NCBI GenBank assembly: GCA_045649145.1
Contig: JAZRPK010000015.1
Span: 1-30,924, forward strand
Direction of reading: 5' to 3'
Length of the DNA stretch: 30,924 bases
Origin: HGM11525 sp045649145
GTDB lineage: Bacteria; Bacillota; Clostridia; UBA1381
Part shown: positions 1 to 7,558 of the stretch, piece after piece
Position numbering within the stretch: position 1 is the stretch's first letter
How the letters are laid out: each line of letters begins with the position of its first letter
Made by a program: the position numbers and the translations under genes
Notes under the pieces: generated by a model
Databases searched by the model: none
Told to the model about the DNA's origin: nothing
Seen by the model: the letters and a program-made list of their open reading frames with translations, nothing else

Positions 1-58
1 TTCGAACTCGCGACGTTCACCTTGGCAAGGTGACGCTCTACCACTGAGCCACTCCCGC
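1..58 (-). tRNA. tRNA-Gly(GCC), 3' part cut by window edge
   Basis: Read on the minus strand, the 5' end is at base 58 (GCGGGAGTGGCTCAGTGG). The D-arm, a CTTGCCA anticodon loop giving GCC, and the start of the T-arm (GTTCGAA) are present. The rest of the T-arm and the acceptor 3' strand lie outside the window. It is the last visible gene of a leftward tRNA operon. Confidence 0.93.
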
Positions 59-64
59 AAATAA

Positions 65-140
65 TGGTGCCTCCGGGCGGAATCGAACCACCGACACGGG
101 GATTTTCAGTCCCCTGCTCTACCAACTGAGCTACAGAGGC
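65..140 (-). tRNA. tRNA-Phe(GAA)
   Basis: Minus-strand cloverleaf of 76 nt with genome-encoded CCA. The acceptor GCCTCTG pairs with CGGAGGC, allowing one G-T pair. The D-arm is GCTC/GAGC, the anticodon loop CTGAAAA reads GAA, and the T-arm contains GTTCGATTC. Confidence 0.97.
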
Positions 141-166
141 ATCTGTTATCGCTTATAAAAAAGCTT

Positions 167-243
167 TGGCGACCCGGATGGGGCACGAACCCACGACCTC
201 CAGCGTGACAGGCTGGCGTTCTAACCAACTGAACTACCGGGCC
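167..243 (-). tRNA. tRNA-Asp(GTC)
   Basis: Minus-strand cloverleaf of 77 nt with encoded CCA. Acceptor GGCCCGG pairs with CCGGGTC, the discriminator base is G as expected for Asp, and the anticodon loop CTGTCAC reads GTC. An AspRS gene is encoded about 3.5 kb away on the other strand. Confidence 0.97.
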
Positions 244-246
244 ATA

Positions 247-322
247 TGGTGGGAGTTACAGGGCTCGAACCTGTGACATCCTGCTTGTAAGGCAGACGCT
301 CTCCCAGCTGAGCTAAACTCCC
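247..322 (-). tRNA. tRNA-Val(TAC)
   Basis: Minus-strand cloverleaf of 76 nt with encoded CCA. Acceptor GGGAGTT pairs with AACTCCC, and the anticodon loop CTTACAA reads TAC. It is the promoter-proximal gene of the Val-Asp-Phe-Gly cluster, and only three bases separate it from tRNA-Asp. Confidence 0.97.
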
Positions 323-364
323 ATATACCATATTCTGCTCTTTCAAAGAGCGACAACATCAATC

Positions 365-393
365 ATTATAACAGCCAAATAAGTGTTTGTCAA
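365..393 (-). promoter_or_regulatory. sigma-A promoter of the tRNA operon
   Basis: On the minus strand, TTGACA (388-393) and TATAAT (365-370) are both perfect consensus boxes with exactly 17 bp between them. The predicted start is about 35 bp upstream of tRNA-Val. A box pair this strong fits a stable-RNA operon. Confidence 0.88.
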
Positions 394-453
394 TACTTTT
401 TTTTATTTTTTTATAAAAAAATTTCCTTATGCAGAAAAATATTATATTTCCTC

Positions 454-482
454 TTGAAAGAGTAAACAGTTTATGGTAAAAT
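454..482 (+). promoter_or_regulatory. promoter of gatCAB-aspS
   Basis: TTGAAA (454-459), 17 bp, then TAAAAT (477-482). Each box has one mismatch to consensus. It lies about 75 bp upstream of the gatC start and is divergent from the tRNA promoter. The stretch between the two promoters is A/T-rich and shows no other feature. Confidence 0.7.
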
Positions 483-558
483 ATTATGAAACATAAATAA
501 AATGGTGCATAGTGTGGCAATAAATATTTTAATAAGGTAATAAGAAAGGACAGATGAA

Positions 559-837
559 ATGTTTGATACAGAGCTTACAAAACATCTTGCAGAGCTGTCA
601 AAGCTTACCTTTACCGAGGATGAGCTCAAAAAGGTAACTGCCCAGATGTCAGATATAATAGAACTTATGGACAGGGTAAAGGATATTGACCCGGAGCAAA
701 AAACCTTTGCACTTGATGCTGTAGATTATGATAATCTCCGCACAGATGCGTCAAGACCGTCTTTTGAAACACAAGATATTATCAAAAATGCAAAGGCTGT
801 TAAAGACAACGCATTTGCAGTACCTAAGGTTGTATAA
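559..837 (+). CDS. gatC: Asp-tRNA(Asn)/Glu-tRNA(Gln) amidotransferase subunit C
   Basis: GatC is the small belt-like subunit of the GatCAB amidotransferase. It stabilises GatA and links it to GatB. The 92-residue length is typical. The N-terminal helix with the LSKLTFTEDELKK pattern and the later ALDAVDYDNLRTDAS segment (a variant of the family's usual LREDVV-type region) are recognisable. AGAAAGGA sits nine bases before the ATG. It is the first gene of a four-gene operon with gatA 39 bp downstream. An earlier ATG at 554 is in another frame and is not used. Confidence 0.93.
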   Translation: MFDTELTKHLAELSKLTFTEDELKKVTAQMSDIIELMDRVKDIDPEQKTFALDAVDYDNLRTDASRPSFETQDIIKNAKAVKDNAFAVPKVV

Positions 838-876
838 GAAAATGCCGTATATAATAAGGCGGAAAGGACAGCTAAA

Positions 877-2313
877 ATGGCTATAAAAGAGTTACACGAA
901 CAGCTGATGCAGGGTAAAATCGGTGCGGTTGAGCTTTGCGAAAGCTATCTTGATAAAATTGAAAAGAACGATAAGGATATAAACAGTTATATAACCGTCT
1001 GCCGTGAGGAAGCCATTAGACAGGCAGAAGCAGCACAGAAAAAAATTGATGCAAAGGATGCAGATGTGCTTTGCGGTATTCCTCTTTCGGTAAAGGACAA
1101 TATCTGCACTAAGGATATCAAAACTACCTGTGCATCGAAAATTCTTGAGGATTTCGTGCCCGTTTATAATGCAACGGCTATGGAAAAGCTTGATTCTGTC
1201 GGAGCGGTAATGCTCGGCAAAACAAATATGGACGAGTTTGCAATGGGCGGAAGCTCACAGACGTCATATTTTGGCGGAGTGCATAACCCATTTGATACAA
1301 GCTGTGTTACAGGCGGTTCGTCAGGCGGTGCAGCGGCATCGGTTGCGGCAGGCTTTTGTGCAGCGGCACTCGGAACGGATACAGGCGGTTCGGTGCGTCA
1401 GCCTGCAGCGTTTTGCGGTGTTACAGGCTTAAAGCCTACTTACGGCGCAGTTTCCAGATACGGACTTATCGCATTTGCGTCAAGTCTTGACCAGATAGGC
1501 GTGTGTGCCGATTCTGCAGAGGACAGCGCACTTGTACTTGACGTTATCTGCGGCAAAGACGCCAGCGACGGCACAAGCTCAGAAAAAGCAAATGGTAATT
1601 ATACATCACTTATCGGCTCAAGCCTTAAAGGTAAAAAGGTGGGTATCCCGAAGGAATTTTTCGGCGAAGGTATCTCTGACGAGGTGCGTGAGTCGGTAAT
1701 GAATGCAGCAGAGTTTTACAAAAATGCAGGCTGTGAGCTGGTAGAGGTTTCAATGCCCAGCCTTAAATACGCAGTTTCAGCATATTATCTTATTTCATCT
1801 GCTGAGGCGGCATCAAACCTTTCACGCTTTGATGGTATCAAATACGGCTATCGTGCCGATGATGCTGAATCGTACGGCGAGCTTATCAAAAAGACAAGAA
1901 GCGAAGGCTTTGGCGACGAGGTTAAGAGAAGAATACTTCTTGGTAACTACGCACTTTGCAGCGGCTATTATGACGCATATTATAATAACGCATCACGCAT
2001 CAGAACAAAAATCATTGCTGAGTATGCAGATATTTTTGATAAATGCGACGTTATACTTACTCCGACGGCTCCGACTACTGCATATAAAATCGGTCAGCAG
2101 GAGAATGACCCCGTCAAGATGTATCTTGCAGACATCTGCACCGTTACGGTAAATATTGCAGGACTTCCCGCAATCTCCACTCCGTGCGGCTATGGCAGAG
2201 ACGGTATGCCGATTGGTATGAGCCTTGTTGGCAAAGCGTTTGACGAAGCGCAGATAATTGCATTTTGTGATGCTTATGAAAAGTCATTTGACAGAAAAGA
2301 AGTAAAATTCTGA
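877..2313 (+). CDS. gatA: Asp-tRNA(Asn)/Glu-tRNA(Gln) amidotransferase subunit A
   Basis: GatA is the glutaminase subunit of GatCAB. It releases ammonia from glutamine, and the ammonia is channelled to GatB to amidate mischarged Asp-tRNA(Asn) or Glu-tRNA(Gln). The protein has 478 residues, normal for the family, with the amidase signature intact. The Ser-cisSer-Lys triad can be placed at Lys73 (in PLSVKDNI), Ser148 (in TGGSSGG) and Ser172 (in DTGGSVRQP), and the spacing matches characterised GatA proteins. GGAAAGGA precedes the ATG. gatB follows after 23 bp, so the complex is co-expressed. Confidence 0.97.
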   Translation: MAIKELHEQLMQGKIGAVELCESYLDKIEKNDKDINSYITVCREEAIRQAEAAQKKIDAKDADVLCGIPLSVKDNICTKDIKTTCASKILEDFVPVYNATAMEKLDSVGAVMLGKTNMDEFAMGGSSQTSYFGGVHNPFDTSCVTGGSSGGAAASVAAGFCAAALGTDTGGSVRQPAAFCGVTGLKPTYGAVSRYGLIAFASSLDQIGVCADSAEDSALVLDVICGKDASDGTSSEKANGNYTSLIGSSLKGKKVGIPKEFFGEGISDEVRESVMNAAEFYKNAGCELVEVSMPSLKYAVSAYYLISSAEAASNLSRFDGIKYGYRADDAESYGELIKKTRSEGFGDEVKRRILLGNYALCSGYYDAYYNNASRIRTKIIAEYADIFDKCDVILTPTAPTTAYKIGQQENDPVKMYLADICTVTVNIAGLPAISTPCGYGRDGMPIGMSLVGKAFDEAQIIAFCDAYEKSFDRKEVKF

Positions 2314-2336
2314 TATACGGAAAGGAATAACAACCA

Positions 2337-3752
2337 ATGAGATATGTTCCTGTCATCGGTCTTGAAATTCATGCCGAGATGTTAACAAATTCAAAGGTAT
2401 TCTGCGGCTGTGCCAACGAGTTTGGCGGTGCACAGAATGACCGTGTATGCCCCAGATGCTCCGGTATGCCCGGAACTCTGCCGGTGGTAAATCAGGGTGC
2501 GGTTGAGCTGGCTGCAAGGGCTGGCTTTGCACTCGAATGTACAGTAAATAACTACTCCGCATTCGACCGCAAAAACTATTTCTACCCCGATTTGCCTAAG
2601 GCGTACCAGATTACACAGTTCCAGTATCCTATCTGTACCGACGGACATATTCGTGTGTGCGATACAGATATCCGCATTAACCGAATTCATATCGAGGAGG
2701 ATGCGGGCAAGCTGGTACACGATGATTATGAGGGAATTTCGATGGCGGACTATAACCGCTGTGGTGTTCCTCTTATCGAGATTGTAACAGAGCCTGATTT
2801 TCGCTCAATACAAGAGGTGCAGGCGTTTGTTGAGGAGATTGCACTCCGCCTTAAATATGCAGGTGTGTGTGACTCACGTATGGAGCAGGGCTCTTTGAGA
2901 GTAGACGTAAATATCTCGATTATGCCCGAAGGCTCTACTGAGTTCGGTACTCGTGCCGAGATTAAGAACCTCAACTCTGTCAAGGCAATCGGACGTGCGA
3001 TTGAATATGAGATTAAGCGTCAGGCAGAAATTCTTGACAAGGGCGGAAAGGTTGTGCAGGAAACACGCCGTTTTAACGATAATCACGGCGATACCAAGGC
3101 ACTGCGTTCCAAGGAAGAGGCTCACGACTACCGTTATTTCCCCGAGCCTGATATCCCGCCCGTTTATCTATCGGACGAAAGAATAGCCGAAATCCATCAG
3201 GCTATGCCCGAAATGCCCAACAAGCGTTTCGAAAGATATACCAAGGAGTACGGACTTCCCGAGGATGACGCAAGGCTGATTGTTCTCGATAAGGATTTCT
3301 CCGATTTTTATGATGAAACAGTAAAGCTCTGCCCGAGCTATAAGCAGGTTTCAAATCTGATGCTCGTTGAGCTTAACAGATGCCTTAATGATAGCCAAAG
3401 TGCTGTTTCTGACCTCAAATTTACACCAGAGGGTCTTGCAGCGCTTGTAAAACTCAGTGATAGCGGCACTATATCTAAAAACGCTGCCAAGGACGTTTTA
3501 AGAATTATGTTTGAAACGGGCAAGAACGCAGAGGAAATTGCCAAGGAGCAAAACCTTATTATGTCAAATGACACGGGCGAGCTTGAGGCTATTGTTGATA
3601 AGGTGATTGCAGAAAACGCAGACAGCGTGGAAAGCTATAAAAATGGTAATCAGAAGGTGTTTGGATTCCTTATGGGACAGGTTATCCGCTTTGCCGGCAA
3701 GGGTGCTAATATGCAGGCGGCAAAGGATATTCTGATGAAAAAAATTCAGTAG
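2337..3752 (+). CDS. gatB: Asp-tRNA(Asn)/Glu-tRNA(Gln) amidotransferase subunit B
   Basis: GatB binds the mischarged tRNA, activates the side-chain carboxylate with ATP and transfers ammonia to it. The 471-residue protein starts with the family hallmark VIGLEIHAEM. It has a zinc-site cysteine set at C23, C25, C38 and C41, and the central EIVTEPDF and YRYFPEPDIPP motifs. The C-terminal roughly 150 residues form the YqeY-like tail that contacts the tRNA elbow. GGAAAGGA lies upstream of the start. aspS follows 16 bp after the stop. Confidence 0.97.
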   Translation: MRYVPVIGLEIHAEMLTNSKVFCGCANEFGGAQNDRVCPRCSGMPGTLPVVNQGAVELAARAGFALECTVNNYSAFDRKNYFYPDLPKAYQITQFQYPICTDGHIRVCDTDIRINRIHIEEDAGKLVHDDYEGISMADYNRCGVPLIEIVTEPDFRSIQEVQAFVEEIALRLKYAGVCDSRMEQGSLRVDVNISIMPEGSTEFGTRAEIKNLNSVKAIGRAIEYEIKRQAEILDKGGKVVQETRRFNDNHGDTKALRSKEEAHDYRYFPEPDIPPVYLSDERIAEIHQAMPEMPNKRFERYTKEYGLPEDDARLIVLDKDFSDFYDETVKLCPSYKQVSNLMLVELNRCLNDSQSAVSDLKFTPEGLAALVKLSDSGTISKNAAKDVLRIMFETGKNAEEIAKEQNLIMSNDTGELEAIVDKVIAENADSVESYKNGNQKVFGFLMGQVIRFAGKGANMQAAKDILMKKIQ

Positions 3753-3768
3753 AAAGGGCTTTCATGAT

Positions 3769-5079
3769 ATGAAAAAGACTAACGGCAAGGATTTAATTCC
3801 CGAAATCACTCTTGACGATATTAAAAAGAGTATAGGCGGCAAGATTGTATTCGGTGCGTGCGTGCATAAGGTTCGCAGTATGAGCGGCTTTGCGTTCGTA
3901 ATACTGCGTACGGGCGGATATATATTCCAGTCGGTTTATACACCCGATACCTGTAAGGCGAATATTGACGATATCTGCGAGGGCGCATATATAAAAATAG
4001 TCGGCGAGGCTAAAGAGGAGAAGAGAGCGGTATACGGTGTGGAGATTACACTCCTCGACTTTACCGTGCTTTCTAAGCCCGAGGCGCAGTATCCGCTTCA
4101 CGTTTCTGACAGAAAAATAGGCTGCCCGATAGAAACGAGTATGCAATATAGAAGCGTGGCTTTAAGAAACCCCAGAGAACGTGCTGTATTTAAGATTGCA
4201 GAGGGCGTTTGCGGCGGCTTTAGAGAGTTTATGATTTCACAGGGCTTTACCGAGGTGCATACTCCCAAGCTGACTGCGGCAGGTGCCGAGGGCGGTGCTA
4301 ATATATTCAAGCTTGAATATTTCGGTCAGGAGGCTTGCCTTGCGCAGAGCCCGCAGTTCTATAAGCAGACCTGCGTTGCATTCTTCGACCGTGTGTTTGA
4401 GATTGCACCCGTTTACCGTGCCGAAAAGCATAACTCAACCAGACATCTTAACGAATATATCGGACTTGACTTCGAGATGGGCTTTATCAATGATATGTCT
4501 GACGTTATGGCAATGGAAACAGCAATGCTTAAACACGTTATAGACTACCTTGAAAAGAATTATCAAAAGGAGCTTAAAATCCTTGAGGCGACATTGCCGA
4601 AGATTACATCTATTCCTATTGTTACATTCTTCGAGGCGCTCGATATCCTCGGAAAATCGCACAAACAGGCAGACCTCGACCCGCAGGACGAGATTAAGCT
4701 GTGCGAGTACGCAAAGGAGAATTGGGACAGTGAGTTTATATTTGTCGAAAAGTTCCCCGGCAGAAAAAGACCGTTTTACGCAATGGATTCAAGAGAAGAC
4801 GAAAAGCTTGCAGAAAGCTTTGACCTCTTGTTCCGCGGTCTTGAAATTACCACAGGCGGTCAGAGAATTCACGATTATAACGAGCTTGTTTCCAAGATGG
4901 AGCGTTATAATATGAAGCCTGAGGACGTGGGTGCGTATATGGAAATCTTCCGTTACGGAATGCCTCCGCACGGCGGTTTGGGAATAGGTCTTGAAAGACT
5001 TGTGATGAAGCTTCTGGATTTGCAGAATATCCGTCAGGCGAGCTTGTTCCCGAGAGATATCAACCACTTAGACCCGTAA
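3769..5079 (+). CDS. aspS: Aspartyl-tRNA synthetase, archaeal/eukaryal type, probably non-discriminating
   Basis: This class II synthetase has 436 residues. It lacks the roughly 150-residue insertion of ordinary bacterial AspRS (about 590 aa) and so belongs to the archaeal-type subgroup. An N-terminal OB-fold anticodon domain (about 1-110) precedes the catalytic core. Motif 2 has VYRAEKHNSTRHLNEY, where RHLNE marks Asp rather than Asn specificity. Motif 3 is GLGIGLERLVMKLL near the end. Position in an operon with gatCAB suggests it also charges tRNA(Asn) with Asp for transamidation. His33, in the anticodon domain, appears to align with a position linked to relaxed tRNA recognition in archaeal AspRS, but that alignment was made by eye. 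A strong terminator follows. Confidence 0.9.
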   Translation: MKKTNGKDLIPEITLDDIKKSIGGKIVFGACVHKVRSMSGFAFVILRTGGYIFQSVYTPDTCKANIDDICEGAYIKIVGEAKEEKRAVYGVEITLLDFTVLSKPEAQYPLHVSDRKIGCPIETSMQYRSVALRNPRERAVFKIAEGVCGGFREFMISQGFTEVHTPKLTAAGAEGGANIFKLEYFGQEACLAQSPQFYKQTCVAFFDRVFEIAPVYRAEKHNSTRHLNEYIGLDFEMGFINDMSDVMAMETAMLKHVIDYLEKNYQKELKILEATLPKITSIPIVTFFEALDILGKSHKQADLDPQDEIKLCEYAKENWDSEFIFVEKFPGRKRPFYAMDSREDEKLAESFDLLFRGLEITTGGQRIHDYNELVSKMERYNMKPEDVGAYMEIFRYGMPPHGGLGIGLERLVMKLLDLQNIRQASLFPRDINHLDP

Positions 5080-5085
5080 TAATAT

Positions 5086-5116
5086 GTGCAAGCCAAAACG
5101 GCTTGCACTTTTTTTG
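5086..5116 (+). terminator. Rho-independent terminator after aspS
   Basis: A perfect 9-bp stem, GTGCAAGCC/GGCTTGCAC (5086-5094 with 5100-5108), has a 5-base loop and is followed by seven T's. It starts seven bases after the aspS stop codon and closes the gatCAB-aspS operon. Confidence 0.93.
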
Positions 5117-5141
5117 TTGTACTTATTATCAGCTCCCATAC

Positions 5142-5170
5142 TGGACAAACACACTGATATATGCTATTAT
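5142..5170 (+). promoter_or_regulatory. promoter of the PstS-like gene
   Basis: TGGACA (5142-5147), 17 bp, then TATTAT (5165-5170), one mismatch in each box. It lies just downstream of the aspS terminator and about 33 bp before the start codon. No Pho-box repeat is obvious. Confidence 0.55.
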
Positions 5171-5202
5171 AAATATATAGTGTCAAAAAGGAGGCAATCG
5201 TG

Positions 5203-6384
5203 ATGAAAAAACAAAAAGGTTACATATTCAAAGCATTTTGCCTGATAGTAAAACTTATTTTAACCACAATAGTTATATTTGCAAGTGTTTATGTAGGTCT
5301 GTTCTCGGGATTAATACTTTCATCCGAGGGAATCAATACAGTAATATCATTTATTGCTATGCTTGTTCTTCCGTCCTTGCTTTTGCCTTTGATTTGGCTT
5401 AAAAAGAGAAAGAAATTCATTATTGTGTGGCTTATAGCTGCCGCCCTTTATTTCATTGCTTTAGGTACAAACTACGCAATGGTTAAGTATGATGAAAGCA
5501 TAACAATTAATACGTCGCCGAACATCAATGTTCACGAATACTTCCCGTTTGAAGAGGAGTCGAAGATAGTTAAATATGACAGCAAAACATTGGAGTTTAC
5601 AGACAACTTACCAAAAATTGACGGTGCAGCTGCGCTGTTTCCGGTTTACTCAGCATTTGTTAATGCAACATATCCCGACACAGTAAAACTTCGCGCTGAC
5701 GGCGCTTTTCAGTATAATAACACGCCTGATGGCTACAAGCTTTTAGCAGAAAAGCAAACAGATATCTTTATCGGCGTATATCCGTCGGATGAGCAAAGAG
5801 CATACGCCAAAGAATGTAATACAACATTCGAATATACGCCTATCGGCTCGGAAGCGTTTGTTTTCTTTGTGCACAAAGATAATCCTATTGATAATCTCAC
5901 AACCGAGCAGATTCAGGGCATTTATTCGGGAGAGATAACCAATTGGAGAGAGGTGGGTGGTAAAAACGAGAAAATTGCTGCATTTCAACGCAACGAAGGC
6001 AGCGGCAGTCAAAGTATGTTAAAGCGTTTTATGGGCGATAAGCCCATAATGGAGGCCCCAAAGGAATTAGTAAATGATTTAATGGTCGGTATTATCGAAA
6101 GAGTGTCAAACTATAAAAGCAAATCAAATTCAATAGGCTTCTCTTTTAGATACTATGTCGAGGGAATTATTAAAAATCCTGATATCAAAATGCTTTCTGT
6201 TGACGGTTTTGCACCCACGGCAGAGAATATCAAAAACGGCAGTTATCCCATTGTAACGCCGATTTATGCAGTTACTTATGAGGAAAAAACTAACGAGAAT
6301 GTTGACAAACTAAAAGAGTGGATATTGTCCGAAGAAGGTCAATATATTATCGAGGAAACAGGATATGTAGGACTTGCCGAATAG
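5203..6384 (+). CDS. Membrane-anchored PstS-like substrate-binding protein
   Basis: The 393-residue protein joins three predicted N-terminal membrane helices (about 14-38, 44-66, 71-92) to an extracytoplasmic type II periplasmic-binding domain of the PstS (PBP_like_2) kind. Visible PstS-like elements are IDGAAALFPVYSAFV, the ITNWREVGG segment and RNEGSGSQSM, where the SGSQ loop usually contacts phosphate. It has no lipobox, and no pstC, pstA or pstB genes adjoin. It could be a phosphate sensor or scavenging protein rather than a transporter component; this is inference. ATG at 5203 is preferred because AAAGGAGG lies 8 nt upstream; a GTG at 5200 is the alternative. It has its own promoter. Confidence 0.75.
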   Translation: MKKQKGYIFKAFCLIVKLILTTIVIFASVYVGLFSGLILSSEGINTVISFIAMLVLPSLLLPLIWLKKRKKFIIVWLIAAALYFIALGTNYAMVKYDESITINTSPNINVHEYFPFEEESKIVKYDSKTLEFTDNLPKIDGAAALFPVYSAFVNATYPDTVKLRADGAFQYNNTPDGYKLLAEKQTDIFIGVYPSDEQRAYAKECNTTFEYTPIGSEAFVFFVHKDNPIDNLTTEQIQGIYSGEITNWREVGGKNEKIAAFQRNEGSGSQSMLKRFMGDKPIMEAPKELVNDLMVGIIERVSNYKSKSNSIGFSFRYYVEGIIKNPDIKMLSVDGFAPTAENIKNGSYPIVTPIYAVTYEEKTNENVDKLKEWILSEEGQYIIEETGYVGLAE

Positions 6385-6423
6385 ATGGCATATAATCACA
6401 ATTAAACTGAATAAGGAATATTA

Positions 6424-6464
6424 TAAAGCAGGCGGATATATTTTCTGCCTGCTTTAGCATTTTA
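6424..6464 (+). terminator. Possible terminator hairpin between the PstS-like gene and cotJA
   Basis: TAAAGCAGGC (6424-6433) pairs perfectly over 10 bp with GCCTGCTTTA (6447-6456), with a 13-base loop. The following GCATTTTATTT is only moderately T-rich. It could end the upstream transcript or be a structured cotJ leader. Confidence 0.55.
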
Positions 6465-6484
6465 TTTGTATAGGAGAAATATGT

Positions 6485-6652
6485 ATGGATCATATAGAAA
6501 TGGCGGTTGGGTACGCATACGTGCCGCCGCAGAGAACATTTAACACCTTCACGCCTGAACGTGCGATGGAGTGTGGTACACTTTTTCCTGAACTGAGCCT
6601 TACTATGTGCGAGTATCTCGCAGGGGTCAAGGAGGATAAGTGTGATGATTAA
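6485..6652 (+). CDS. cotJA: Spore coat-associated protein CotJA
   Basis: This 55-residue protein begins MDHIEMAVGYAYVPPQ and carries the CotJA pattern of a YVPPQ-type start followed by FTPERAMECGTLFPELS. CotJA is a minor component of the inner spore coat made in the mother cell together with CotJB and CotJC. The ATG at 6485 is 8 nt after AGGAG. The ATG at 6481 is in another frame that stops after 20 codons. The stop overlaps the cotJB start by eight bases, and the cotJB ribosome site (AAGGAGG) lies inside this gene, implying coupled translation. Confidence 0.85.
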   Translation: MDHIEMAVGYAYVPPQRTFNTFTPERAMECGTLFPELSLTMCEYLAGVKEDKCDD

Positions 6653-6902
6653 TAAAATGGCAAGAAGAAATCTCTTGCGTGAAATTAAGCAAACAGATTT
6701 TGTACTAAAAGAGCTCAACTTATTTTTGGACACCCATCCCGATCATAGAGAAGCACTGGAGATGTTTGCTAAGTTTGAAAAGAAAGCGGCGGTTTTGAAG
6801 GCGGAATATGAAAGAATGTTCGGCCCGCTCATGCCGTCGGCAAACAACAACACAGAAACTTGGGAATGGATAAAAGGTCCATGGCCCTGGGAAAATCGCT
6901 GA
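6645..6902 (+). CDS. cotJB: Spore coat protein CotJB
   Basis: This 85-residue protein has the CotJB layout: an N-terminal helix (LLREIKQTDFVLKELNLFLDTHPD), a second helix (EALEMFAKFEKKAAVLKAEYE) and a Trp/Pro-rich C-terminus ending WEWIKGPWPWENR. It is part of the cotJ operon and presumably acts with CotJA to load CotJC into the coat. The ATG at 6645 lies 9 nt after AAGGAGG; an in-frame GTG at 6642 is less likely. cotJC follows 20 bp downstream. Confidence 0.9.
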   Translation: MINKMARRNLLREIKQTDFVLKELNLFLDTHPDHREALEMFAKFEKKAAVLKAEYERMFGPLMPSANNNTETWEWIKGPWPWENR

Positions 6903-6922
6903 AAGAAAGGGGATAATGAAAT

Positions 6923-7519
6923 ATGTGGGAATATCAAAAAAAGCTTCAAATACCAATAAATATTAAAAATCCTGACCCTAAGCTCGCAGCATTTATTGTA
7001 AGCCAATACGGCGGACCTGACGGCGAGCTGGGCGCTTCGATGCGCTATCTTTCGCAGAGATTTTCTATGAAGGATGATATGGCAAAGGCGCTGCTTACTG
7101 ATATAGGTACAGAAGAACTTGCTCATCTGGAGATGGTGGGCGCGCTTGTTCATCAGCTTACCAAGAATGCAACTACAGGAGAGATTGAAAACAGTCCTAT
7201 GGCGGCGTATTATATCGACCATTCCAAGGGAGTATATCCTGCCTCGGCTGCCGGAAACCCGTGGAAAGCGGAGTATATAGGTGTCAAAGGCGATCCTATT
7301 GCTGATTTGGTAGAGGATTTGGCAGCAGAGCAAAAGGCGAGAGTAACCTATGACAATATCCTGAAAGTGTGCGATGACCCTGATGTAACAAAGGTTATTA
7401 AATACCTTCGTGAAAGGGAAGTAGTACACTTCCAGCGCTTCGGCGAATGCCTCAATAAAATTCAGGAAGATGTAGGTAAGAGAAAGATTACAGGCTGCGG
7501 TATAAAGGAAGACTGCTAA
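6923..7519 (+). CDS. cotJC: Spore coat protein CotJC, manganese catalase family
   Basis: CotJC is a four-helix-bundle di-manganese catalase-like protein of the spore coat, 198 residues here. The dinuclear-metal ligand set typical of Mn catalases can be placed at Glu35 (GPDGELGAS), Glu65 and His68 (TEELAHLEM), Glu136 (AAEQKAR) and His169 (REVVHFQRF). It may therefore be an active peroxide-detoxifying enzyme; activity itself is inference. A purine-rich AAAGGGGA lies before the ATG. It is the last gene of the cotJ operon and is followed by a strong terminator. The operon shows that this organism can sporulate or descends from a spore-former. Confidence 0.95.
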   Translation: MWEYQKKLQIPINIKNPDPKLAAFIVSQYGGPDGELGASMRYLSQRFSMKDDMAKALLTDIGTEELAHLEMVGALVHQLTKNATTGEIENSPMAAYYIDHSKGVYPASAAGNPWKAEYIGVKGDPIADLVEDLAAEQKARVTYDNILKVCDDPDVTKVIKYLREREVVHFQRFGECLNKIQEDVGKRKITGCGIKEDC

Positions 7520-7523
7520 TAAG

Positions 7524-7556
7524 AAAATGCCCCGTTTCTACGGGGCATTTTTGTTT
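7524..7556. terminator. Bidirectional terminator between cotJC and licD
   Basis: ATGCCCCG (7527-7534) pairs perfectly with CGGGGCAT (7541-7548). It is flanked by an A-run on the left and a T-run on the right, so it can stop transcription from both the rightward cotJ operon and the leftward glycan operon. Confidence 0.92.
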
Positions 7557-7558
7557 TA

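Noticed and set aside
3769..5079. Asparaginyl-tRNA synthetase
   Set aside because: Motif 2 reads RHLNEY, typical of AspRS; AsnRS usually has RHLAEF.
6389..6396. CATATAAT resembling a sporulation (sigma-E) -10 box before cotJA
   Set aside because: No matching -35 element at a suitable distance, and the 10-bp hairpin at 6424-6456 lies between it and the gene. A sporulation promoter is expected but I cannot place it.
6743..7429. Minus-strand open frame of 228 codons across cotJB-cotJC
   Set aside because: It is a shadow of two well-supported genes and its translation shows no recognisable domain.
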